DNA from: Marsupella aquatica
Lineage: Eukaryota; Marchantiophyta
DNA: 64,000 nucleotides
Assembly (NCBI GenBank): GCA_973895155.1
Contig: OZ316894.1
Coordinates: 16,492,001-16,556,000, forward strand
Reading direction: 5' to 3'
The notes beneath the pieces are model-generated. The model was not told the DNA's origin, searched no databases, and saw nothing but the letters and a program-made list of their open reading frames with translations. Shown one piece after another: positions 1 through 8,733 of this stretch. Each line of letters opens with the position of its first letter. Positions within the stretch are counted from its first letter, which is position 1. The position numbers and the translations under genes were made by a program.

Positions 1-1
1 G

Positions 2-97
2 GACGGATCCTATCTGTCATCCTCAACCGTGCGAACTAGAAAACGGAAGGCAACCTGCGACGTCTGCCACTTACTGATTTGTCAAGATCAACAGTGA
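2..97 (+). CDS. possible 3' end of an unidentified coding exon (partial)
   Basis: The first 96 bases are open in frame 2 and end in TGA at 95-97. They give a basic, cysteine-containing tail (TRKRKATCDVCHLLICQDQQ) with a CxxC pair that could be half of a zinc-binding site. A good splice donor, GTGAGT, overlaps the stop at 94-99, so the exon may instead splice onward. A second short open stretch ending at about 388 (containing LEDDWNPEKIV) follows an AG acceptor near 325. The gene body would lie left of the window. I do not recognise a family, and the call is weak because the open stretch is short. Confidence 0.25.
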   Translation, partial: DGSYLSSSTVRTRKRKATCDVCHLLICQDQQ

Positions 98-968
98 GTG
101 TCATGAAAGGCAATTCCAATTCTCCGATGATGAATGATATTGTGAAGTGTGTGACATAAAGTGAGGTCAGTTGTTATCTTCTGCTTCTACACTTTCGTCC
201 CACCTTCCAATGAAGGTTTTGTGCCAGAGATCTGGTCAGACAAATGTTTCAGTTATCCTATATAAGAGGATACTCCGCGGGTTTTGAAAGTTTAGTAAGA
301 TGCCAATAAGATCAGTGATTTTCAGTATGCACTAGATTTAGAAGATGACTGGAATCCCGAGAAGATTGTAAACTATCCAAATCAATGATTGCGACGGAAG
401 ATGACCGCGAACTCATTTTTCCTCGAGTATGTAGAGAAGATTCGGTGGGCAAGTTTTGCATGAGAGTACGTAGATGAGTACAAGCACGTAATAAACGGTT
501 ATCTAAAAGGCAGGATACTACTCTTGTATGGTTATATCTAAATAGTTTTTTTGTTAAACTATTGAGCTAAGATAATTGGAAGGTATCGTTCTGGTTGTTG
601 GGTGTAGGGTCGACTTTAACAACCGATTTCTGGTTTACAGCCGATTTCTGGTTTACAGCCGACCTTCCACCCCGATATTGTTTCAGTGGATCTTTCCGAT
701 TGGATCATAAGGTTGGAATCCGCAGGAAGGTACGTGTGTACTTAGCAAGGAAGTACAATTCTGGTAAAAACGCCGAGTCTTTCAGGTTCCCATTGCTAAT
801 CTGCTTGTGAAACATTCTCTGAGCTGGTCAGCTTCTTTTCTTGAGATGCTGAACGATAACTGCGTACTTGATTAAGCTAAAGGTTAAACCAAAAAATCCC
901 AACAATGTAAAGGATTTGAAACGTGGTAGAAAACAATTCTCTCTGTCTGCGTTGACATAAATAGGAGT
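98..968. other. non-coding stretch, no gene seen
   Basis: Only short chance open frames are present. A 20-base near-duplicate (CGATTTCTGGTTTACAGC) occurs twice in tandem at about 624-660. Apart from the possible terminal exon mentioned for the window start, nothing recognisable was found. Confidence 0.4.
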
Positions 969-1600
969 GACGATCCAAGTAGAGAGTTTCTGTTTAGATT
1001 CCTGAGCGAAATTCTCTTTGTTTCCATGTCGGCAAAAAAGGAAAGCTGACTACCGTCAGACGTGAGTGCAGGATCCAAGTGAACTCTTGGGTGAAAATGA
1101 TTCTGCGGCAGTAGTGTGCTCTCGACTTTTACAGGAAAATCATTTACAAGTGGACATAGTTCAAGTGAGAACCTTCTGCTCAGGATTCCAGGTCGACAAG
1201 AATTGTCACTCGCGCACCAGTGCTCTTTTGACACGACAACGAGAGTCGCCAATATTCCGATATGGCAGGATCCAGGTGGAAGATCTATTGCTCGTCATGC
1301 TGGGCGAAAGAGAATGTTGCCTTGGCACTCGCGCCATGTTGACACCCACAAGAGCTTCCGAAGCGCTTATTTCTGGGGGCAGAATTCAAATGAGGACCAA
1401 CGCCGTGTTCATAGGACAGGAGAGTCACTATCATTCGTATGTGAGGGCAGGATCAAAATGAAATCTTCTGCTGAGTATTTTGGGCGAAATTACGTGAATT
1501 GGGCGACATGATGACATGTGAACGTAAGATCCAATCAAAGATCTTTTGGTCGCACATCCTGGGCGAAAACAATTGTCCTGTTGCCAGGAAGAAGAGTTCT
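969..1600. repeat. degenerate tandem repeat zone, ~6-7 units of 70-115 bp
   Basis: Recurring blocks begin with a variant of GGATCCAAGTGAA (near 971, 1071, 1160, 1267, 1382, 1450 and 1528). Most continue with a variant of TCTTCTGCT and then CTGGGCGAAA. GGGCGAAA or close variants recur near 1016, 1302, 1481 and 1561. Units are strongly diverged and unevenly spaced, as expected of an old minisatellite. Overlapping open frames in two phases on the plus strand and one on the minus strand cross the array. None shows protein-like conservation, so I treat the block as non-coding. Confidence 0.5.
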
Positions 1601-2098
1601 TACATTTGTGTCGCGGCTACATTTTACACATGTGCGTTCTGTTATGAATCCATCACCATCACCATCTTGGCTTTAGAAAGGGCAGTGGCCCTGGTGTCCT
1701 GTCGACACGAAGTGCAAAATCATTCCATAATTCTGTAGATGGATATATTGTACACATCTGGAAGCATTGTTTCCAGTGTCTATAATTTGATTGGAGTAAT
1801 CATCCTCCCTATCACAGAAGCTAGTTTTGCACCCGTTACCATTCCTGCATTGCTCCTGAAATTTCGATGCTGCACGTATGATTCAAATTCATAATTAGTC
1901 CCAATTCAGAAGCTATGACAATGGAGAGAGATTGTGTGATCACAGCCATTAGGCCCGGCCAACGGCAAGGTTGTCCTAGATGTCAATCGTCCTTATATTT
2001 GGGCCAGGATTGGGGCGGGGTAATTGCTGGACTCAGACGAGAAATTGAGATCTAAAGTCTCTCGAAATGTTGACAGCTGCATCTAACTTATGGAATAA
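1601..2098. other. non-coding stretch with an EF-hand-like codon run on the minus strand
   Basis: On the minus strand at about 1644-1676 the sequence reads as an EF-hand-like loop (QDGDGDGFITER), preceded by a pyrimidine-rich AG that could be an acceptor. The calmodulin-like gene at 2099-2512 lies upstream on the same strand and stops inside its third hand. I could not find a splice that joins them in frame, so this is either a detached exon of a decayed gene or a chance reading of a GATGGT simple repeat. The rest of the stretch is featureless. Confidence 0.3.
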
Positions 2099-2512
2099 CT
2101 ATACCCAGCTGCCAGATTGGAGCTGTGTCTTGTCAAAAGCTTGGGAGGCTGCAGCCATCATGCTCTGCTCCTCAGGCGAGGCTTGCTCCCCACATAAACA
2201 CTGGTACAGAGCGAGGAAACCTTCAACGTCCACAACGGCACCACCACCACCTCCCGGACTCGTATCGCTGCGAAGTGTCCTTCCATTGCCATAGACGAGG
2301 AGGAGAGTCTCCGCCTCACTCTCCGATATCTCGAATGCTAGTACCCGGCTCATGAACCCCCGCAGATCCGCCGCGCAGATCAGCCCGTCGTTGTTCTCGT
2401 CCACGCACGTGAACACCTCACTCAGCTCCTCAGCAGTCGGAGTTGAAGAATAATTCAACTCTCGAAGGTGATGCTGATATTTCATCATGTTTACTAGTAC
2501 CGGAGAGTTCAT
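2099..2512 (-). CDS. calmodulin-like EF-hand protein, short or truncated
   Basis: A 137-residue intronless frame of a calmodulin-like calcium sensor. Residues 38-49 form a recognisable EF-hand loop (DENNDGLICAAD, with D at positions 1 and 5, N at 3, G at 6, I at 8 and D rather than E at 12) after the helix AEELSEVFTCV. A second, degenerate hand spans about residues 66-105: its loop is expanded by a run of five glycines (GGGGG), but the exiting helix VDVEGFLALYQ is kept. The protein then starts the helix of a third hand (EEQSMMAAASQAFD) and stops ten residues later, before any loop. Normal CMLs have four hands and 150-200 residues. It is therefore a truncated gene, a pseudogene, or a gene with an unresolved 3' exon. 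A cytosolic or nuclear Ca2+ sensor role is inferred from the family only. Confidence 0.6.
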   Translation of the reverse strand: MNSPVLVNMMKYQHHLRELNYSSTPTAEELSEVFTCVDENNDGLICAADLRGFMSRVLAFEISESEAETLLLVYGNGRTLRSDTSPGGGGGAVVDVEGFLALYQCLCGEQASPEEQSMMAAASQAFDKTQLQSGSWV

Positions 2513-4234
2513 GGTTGAGTGGTCGTGGGAGAGCTCTCCACTAAGATGTGCCTCCTCTTCTTCTCGCTCTTCTTCTCTGCTGAAGATTTTGTGTCGGTCG
2601 TGAGAAAGAGATAATCTCAGCCGGTCTGTCGATGTAGTGATTTTCGCGATTTAAGCCCCATGACCTTTCGTCCCTACAGTGGCAGTCAGAGTGGAGGAAT
2701 CCGAATCGGTGCGATTTGAGAAAGCCTTTTCGTGATAGACATATATGTAAGTATGGCCTATTTCTGAGCCTGGGCCGCTGCGGATGGGAAGCAAACTATG
2801 TTTTTTCCTCGACTGACAATGCCGCAGACATGTATTTATATTCACTACGATGATGGGTACAGACGCCAGTGGCCCAGCGAGAACTTTTATTAGAACGTTC
2901 TGATGCGAAAGCTCTTCAGCCTCGTGATGGAGTGCCCTTCAACCTTCTCTCGATCACAGACTGATAACCGTCGGTCCTTCTCTGAAGGTCAATCGCGTGA
3001 TAGAGTGAATGACCTTCTGTTTATGACAAGTAGTTGGAATGGAAAGCTCTCGCTCGCCTCTTCATGATGAAATGCCCGTTAATCTGGTGGTAGAATTGCC
3101 TGCAGTTTTCTCTCAGTGTAGATTCCACTTGACGTGTTGGAAAGCCCTTTAATTTAGCCTTCCGATCGAATGCCCTTTACTTTCTCGATAAGCGGTCTCC
3201 TCAACTGATACATCATAGGCTTGCATTGGCACCGTCCCCTTTCATGTCCGACATTTGAAAGATTTTCGCAGCCAGACACAGTCATGGGATCTCCTCTGAA
3301 CCGAAGACTCTGTCAATCAGATAGAATCATTGGACCTCTAATTGATCTCAACGTCCCAATTGATTCACAAGCCGATTCAATCAGACAACGAAACCAGCAC
3401 TCTCCAAAGTGCCTGTTCTGCTGATTCAAGGAAAAAATCAACGCCTGTACTCTCCTGAAGAATGTTCGGTCCTCAACAACTCGAGCAAAAACCAAAAACC
3501 TCCGATACACTTGTCTGCTTCTCTAGCTTAACTCCGAGATCGTTGATCACAACCGAAACGGGATGGACAGTCTCAAGAATCGAATGCAGTCCAATCCAAT
3601 CCAATCCAATCTAATCACCCTGCACGAATGCAGCTTTGTTGTCAAGATCTACCACACCAGCGATCGAGCGCCGGGCTGGAATGCAATAATCTCGTCACCG
3701 TCACAATTCACTCATATTATTGTATTATTACTTCTCACAAACTTGAACATCCTCACTTCCTGTTTAAGTAGCACCCCGGCCCCATGATCGACTCAAACGA
3801 TCCCTCCAGTTTACAGCACTGTAGCATTCAGTGCACCGGTCGTTTCGGCACTCGAAATCATGGAAAACGCCGGGCTGGAAAGACCCTGTCTCGCTCCTTT
3901 GTACAGAGGTCGATCTAATTCGACCCAATTGGAGTATTGGACACTTTGACTCAAGCAACCCTTTCGTAAAAATTCAGCAAGCTAGAAAGCGCACTTTGGT
4001 ATGATACTATGATCATTAAATTAATTAAATCTATTCATGATTCTGCCAACTACCTTTTCGTACGGGACGTTCAACAACATCAAAACGCCGGGCCAGAATT
4101 TATCTACCCCAGGCAGAATCGAAACAGATAACACCGATTGTTTCTCTTCACCCACCACCGTCTACTCTTCGTCTTCTAATATTATAGTATGCAATATCCC
4201 AATTTATTTTTCATGGTTTGAATATGAAATGTAG
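2513..4234. other. intergenic, 5' flank of the EF-hand gene
   Basis: 2513-2640 is probably the 5' leader of the minus-strand EF-hand gene. A (CCAAT)4 microsatellite lies at about 3591-3611. The motif CGCCGGGC recurs near 3669, 3868 and 4085 at spacings of about 200 bases. No other coding sequence is supported. Confidence 0.4.
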
Positions 4235-4431
4235 TCTTGGCAGAAGTATTTGCTTGATGGACCCCCAAAATGAAACATTTTACTTGATTGACCCCCTAAG
4301 GTCTATCAATGGTCCAGATCTGAGATCAAAAAGTCCATCAATGGTTCAAATTGGAGAAAAGTATCAAGGGGGTTGATTAAGCCAACTTTTTCCAGAAGGG
4401 GGTCTACTAAGCATATCTCTCGTTTTGGCAC
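4235..4431. mobile_element. MULE-type MITE, copy 1
   Basis: A 179-bp element (4244-4422) flanked by an imperfect 9-bp target duplication, TCTTGGCAG (4235-4243) and TTTTGGCAC (4423-4431). The ends are imperfect inverted repeats: the left end carries TTTGCTTGATGGACCCCC and the right end, read in reverse, carries ATGCTTAGTAGACCCCC. A second internal inverted pair (TTGACCCCCT and AGGGGGTTGA) nests inside. It is about 85-90% identical to the copy near 6.1 kb, has no coding capacity, and must have been moved by an enzyme encoded elsewhere. The 9-bp duplication is typical of Mutator-like elements. Confidence 0.7.
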
Positions 4432-6063
4432 GAGGCCTCAGTGAAAGTGATCTCCCATGGATCACAAGGTTGGTCTTTCGAACCCCCATGGACCACATTT
4501 CCCAAAATCCGAGTTTATTTGTAATAACTTGATGATCATAAATTGAATTATTTTCTAGTTTTGCAGATGTGCTAGGGGAGTGGGTAAGCTACAGTTCCAT
4601 TAAAGTGACAATGACTATTTGGCCATTTTGGTTGAGATATTCATTATGGAATGCAGAGGCGTAAATTCTAATAGATTAATTTTCATTGTGTTAATATGAA
4701 ATATTAGGGATTGTGTTTTTCTTTTGTCTCTCTCCTTCTCTAGTTACCTTGCAGGTGAGAAACTAAAAATTATCTCAATACTCATAATCATCAAGTCATA
4801 AACCCAAAACTCCCATGGACCACCCAAATGTGATCCACTGGAGCACTGTGTCCAGCATGGAGGCCCATCCGGGCTTCACTTTCTGGTTTGTTTATGAAAT
4901 GTTGTTCATGATCTTCTTTATGAAATGTTGTTTTGGCCGGAGGCCTCCCTTCCTGTTGAATTGTGGTAACATTTTTCCTAACCAAACAATGCACCAATTT
5001 TTCCACGTCCAGCCTTCACTCTTCCCAAGCTCCCTCCAGCTAATGCATTCTTTGAAATCCAGTTGCCATGTCTATATGTTGACAACTCACAATGTCCAAT
5101 GCCTGACAATCTCACTTATGTTCAGCAAAATTTGTTGTGTAACCCACAAGCATTGGGTTATTTAAATCTAAATCAATTTAAAATGCTATAATTGTTGCTC
5201 TTTGTTTCTCACAGTCTGTTTCCTAAATGTCATAATTATGTGGGGAAGCTCCCACGCCCATTTGAGATGAACCTAAATGGTGCCACTATGCATGTTTCCT
5301 ACCCTTGACCGGTCACTCTCCTTGCAATCCAGTCGCCAGATTGACTTATGTACTGCCAACATTGTCAAACTACCTGAGCATCTCACTTATGTCCATAACA
5401 CTTCCATTTGACATCTCTTATTATGGATCTCAGATCTCTGCAAGCATGGGCGTTGGGCTACTATCACTATGAACAAAGAGGCATCCAAAGCTGCCCTCTA
5501 GTTTCACATTCACTCCTTTACATAGTGATTCAAAAATGATGCTACCATAGAGCAAGCCCGTGAACCATACAATCCCCATGGGCTGTGACACCTTTTAAAC
5601 CTACACAAAGGTACTGACGAGTCACTTAACCAGTCAGCTACCACAATGTGGAGAGCTAAAAAGGATCATGCATGCATGTCATTCAATGTTGTGTAAAAGG
5701 GAGCCTTGCATTGGGGGAGGGGTCCCAAGGACAATATGCCTGGGAATTTCACCCTCACCCTCACGGCCCGCACTAATATAGCACCCTACCAGGAACCCCC
5801 TCTCCTGCCAGACCTGACAGCAATATTTGTGGAATCCATGGGCAAGGGCCGGAAAGGTCCGGACCTTTGATCCCATAGTAAAACAAAAACAGACCTTGCA
5901 GGGTAGTAGTTGCTGTTGCTAATCCAGATGTGCTTTTCACCAAGTATTTTGCAAGTGCTAAGGGCTGCCAGATGCAAGTTGGGCCTTAGTTCCACAGTTG
6001 GCTCACCAGGACCTTACCACCAACTAGTGTCAAGGACTAGAGGTTTCACTCTAGACCATAGGG
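4432..6063. other. intergenic, no gene seen
   Basis: A few short open frames occur on both strands, but none carries recognisable motifs. CATGGACCACA-like strings recur around 4444, 4487 and 4812, suggesting decayed repeat material. Confidence 0.4.
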
Positions 6064-6259
6064 TTTCATAGGAGGTATTTGCTTGATGGACCCCCAAAAT
6101 GAAACTTGTTACTTGATAGACCCCCTGAGGTCTATCAACGGTCCAGATCTGAGATTAAAAGGTCCATCAACGGTCCAGATTGAAGAAAAGTATAGGGGGT
6201 TGAATAAGCAAACTTTTTCCAGAAAGGGGTCTACTAAGTATATCTCTCGATTTCATAGG
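6064..6259. mobile_element. MULE-type MITE, copy 2, perfect 9-bp target duplication
   Basis: A 178-bp element (6073-6250) bounded by a perfect 9-bp direct repeat TTTCATAGG (6064-6072 and 6251-6259). The terminal inverted repeats match copy 1 (left TTTGCTTGATGGACCCCC, right in reverse ATACTTAGTAGACCCC). The internal sequence also contains a short duplication of GGTCCATCAACGGTCCAGAT type. The intact target duplication points to a younger insertion than copy 1. It has no coding content. The insertion lies about 350 bp upstream of the RPS16 start codon, so it may sit in or near that promoter. Confidence 0.8.
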
Positions 6260-6608
6260 GTGCTAATTATTAAGTCACATGTAATTATGTTTTGCGCTAC
6301 CTGAATTACCACTAAGGTACATGATTGAGCTGGTGTCCGCCCCCTTCCCTCCCTCATGGAACCCTGCCCGAAGTGTTGAGGTGCTCCCTGCCCTAACTCC
6401 ACATCCTCATGCATTCCGTTTAGGGCACAACAGGGTTTTTAATTAGGTCTCCGGACTCGAGCTGAAACTCCTCTTTCTCGAGCATTTTCTCGAGGCGCAT
6501 ACGAAGTGGAGAATTTGCCGCACAGCTCCAGATCTCCGCATCATTGACATTCCATCGGAGGAAAGAGCTCGACAAAGCTGCGGCTGCTGCTGCTTCTAGT
6601 CTACAAAG
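6260..6608 (+). promoter_or_regulatory. upstream and leader region of RPS16
   Basis: The stretch between the MITE and the RPS16 start codon. It contains pyrimidine-rich runs (CCCCCTTCCCTCCCTC near 6340) and TTTAGGGCACAACAGGGTTTTT near 6420, whose two halves resemble plant telo-box motifs (AAACCCTA) common in ribosomal protein promoters. No TATA box is obvious. The transcription start is not determinable from sequence alone. Confidence 0.35.
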
Positions 6609-7043
6609 ATGGCCACTGCGACGGAGTCCGTCCAGTGCTTCGGCCGGAAGAAAACGGCCGTGGCAGTGACATACTGCAAAAAGGGAAGGGGTTTGATCAA
6701 AATCAATGGGTGCCCTATCGAGCTCGTCGAGCCGGAGATCCTCCGCTACAAGGCGTTCGAGCCGATTCTGCTGCTCGGCCGTGCCAGGTTCGCGAACGTG
6801 GACATGCGCATTCGGGTGAGAGGCGGAGGCCACACTTCGCAGATTTATGCGATTCGCCAGAGCATCGCCAAGGCGCTCGTGGCCTACTTCCAGAAGTACG
6901 TGGATGAGCAGTCCAAGAAGGAGATCAAGGACATTCTGCTCCGCTACGATCGGACTCTGCTGGTGGCTGACCCCAGACGGTGTGAGCCGAAGAAGTTCGG
7001 AGGACGTGGCGCTCGCTCGAGATTCCAGAAGTCTTACCGTTGA
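6609..7043 (+). CDS. RPS16: cytosolic 40S ribosomal protein S16 (uS9)
   Basis: A complete intronless frame of 144 residues, the normal length of eukaryotic S16. Family landmarks are all present: [17 protein letters not shown] at the N-terminus, [20 protein letters not shown], the [22 protein letters not shown] core, and the C-terminal [17 protein letters not shown] tail. The tail reaches the mRNA channel and contacts P-site tRNA in the small subunit. The ATG is preceded by AAAG and opens directly into the conserved N-terminus, so the start is secure. There are no frameshifts or odd substitutions, so the gene looks functional. A long open frame antisense to it (6420-7073) is a shadow of its GC-rich codons. 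Confidence 0.97.
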   Translation: MATATESVQCFGRKKTAVAVTYCKKGRGLIKINGCPIELVEPEILRYKAFEPILLLGRARFANVDMRIRVRGGGHTSQIYAIRQSIAKALVAYFQKYVDEQSKKEIKDILLRYDRTLLVADPRRCEPKKFGGRGARSRFQKSYR

Positions 7044-8571
7044 GAAGAAGGTATTAGGGTTTTTTTCATTCACTGGGAAGAGTAGAAAAATGGGCGACGA
7101 GCCAGATTTAGGATTTGGTAGGATTGTGAAATTGTATTTCCATGCTCCTAGAAGAAATGGAAGCGCCGTCTTCCTTTGGGTCTCGTGTCCTCAAACTTTG
7201 GGTATAATCCTGAAGAACGAGTTGCTTTTGGCACAGAAACAGAATGAAATTTGGTATTAGTGGGTACATTGATTGATACCGAGCTAGGTCTAGAATTCAA
7301 CAAGACGGCGAAGACTATGTCCCGTGCTGCTTTCGGTGTTCGAATGTGGTGGGTAGTTTGTGCAGGAGGATTTTGCATTGAATGGAAATCAATTTTTTAC
7401 GCTGCTGATGCTTCTTGGCATGATAATTAAGAAATGATGAATGGTACCGAATTGGCTTGGAAGGCTAGGTGTGTGGTTTTTAGTTAGGGATAATTCAGTG
7501 ACCGAAGGAATAGAAGAGTCGTCAGGGTTTCCTTGTCCTTGCTTAAGTATCTTCTTGCTGGATGATTGAAAAGAACAAAGATATTGTTTCGTTGGAGGAC
7601 AGCTCACTTCTCATAAGACGCCTTGTAAGTGGGGTTTGTTTCCTCAATTGCTTGTTTACCGCTGACAAAGGCCTTGATGTCGAAGCTTTGCTCGTCTTTT
7701 CACTCTCTTTTCTGGTATATTCTCATCAATTCGTCTGAACGACGTCACAGACGGCCTTTTTGGATGGATGTGGACTTCATGGCTGTCCGTGGTGGCTACA
7801 CCGCATCTTGATGGGCATGGATATTTACACATGTGTTACAGAGGGCAGTGGAAGACAAATTTTCCTTGATGCATCATTTCCCTCGAGTCTAAATAGGAAC
7901 TGTGTGTAGACTCTGTGTCAGTGCTGTGCATTACAGGGCTTCCTCTACCATGTCGAGCATCGGTGGGCACGTCTACTGCGATGGGCCCTTTTGTGAGAAC
8001 CTTCCCCGGGCCATCCAAGGACAGAAACTGCCTGATATCTATCCCTGTCAAGGCCATTGAGAGTTTCGTCTTTGACTTCCTCGTCGTCAACTGTCTGCCA
8101 ATTTTAGTGTTGATGTAGGCTTTCTGATCCCATTCACAGAGCTAAACTTTCTGCCCCAACTTGGGCAGATAAAGATAAAGAGAGGTCTTTGCGTTCACGA
8201 GTACTGTGTATCATGTTCTTGGGTCTCCCTTGGGAGACGCGTCAGTTCTCTTCTGAGTCATGCAAGCGCAAATGTGCAGCGAAAATGTAGTACCGATTTA
8301 ACCATGGCAAATACCTAGATGACATGAAGTGCCCAGATAAGAGCAAAAGTAGCGGCCGGGAGTCAAAGTTCCAGAGTAATTGCTTTGGAAGCATCAATTC
8401 CACACCGATATGAATATCAATCGATATGATGCAGGTTTTCAAATTTCCGTCCCACCTGGTGCACGATTGAGCGTACTTTACAGATGTTTCAGACCAACAC
8501 GGCACCCATGTGCACATCTCAGCAGTCACTACAGTGAGAGAAGAACGAGGTCTAGTTACAGTGTGAGCAGG
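7044..8571. other. 3' flank of RPS16 and intergenic DNA
   Basis: The first few hundred bases are presumably the RPS16 3' UTR. A small open frame at 7915-8118 has no recognisable motif. No supported gene. Confidence 0.4.
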
Positions 8572-8733
8572 GGGCTCAAGGCTTCGTTCCATCCAGATTG
8601 TAACCTCCAGAGCTCTGCTTGATCTATCTGAATGCAACATGCAACACTATGTGGGCTCAAGGCTTCGTTCCATCCAGATTGTAACCTCCAGAGCTCTGCT
8701 TGATCTATCTGAATGCAACATGCAACACTATGT
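8572..8733. repeat. exact tandem duplication of an 81-bp unit
   Basis: Bases 8572-8652 and 8653-8733 are identical copies of an 81-base unit beginning GGGCTCAAGGCTTCG and ending GCAACACTATGT. Perfect identity implies a very recent duplication, or a local assembly duplication. It lies in non-coding DNA, and open frames across it merely repeat. Confidence 0.9.

Noticed and set aside
1066-1511. Two overlapping 131-codon plus-strand frames
   Set aside because: They lie in a degenerate tandem repeat, overlap each other in different phases and show no conserved motif.
6420-7073. 217-codon minus-strand frame overlapping RPS16
   Set aside because: It is entirely antisense to a perfectly conserved ribosomal protein gene and has no family motifs of its own.
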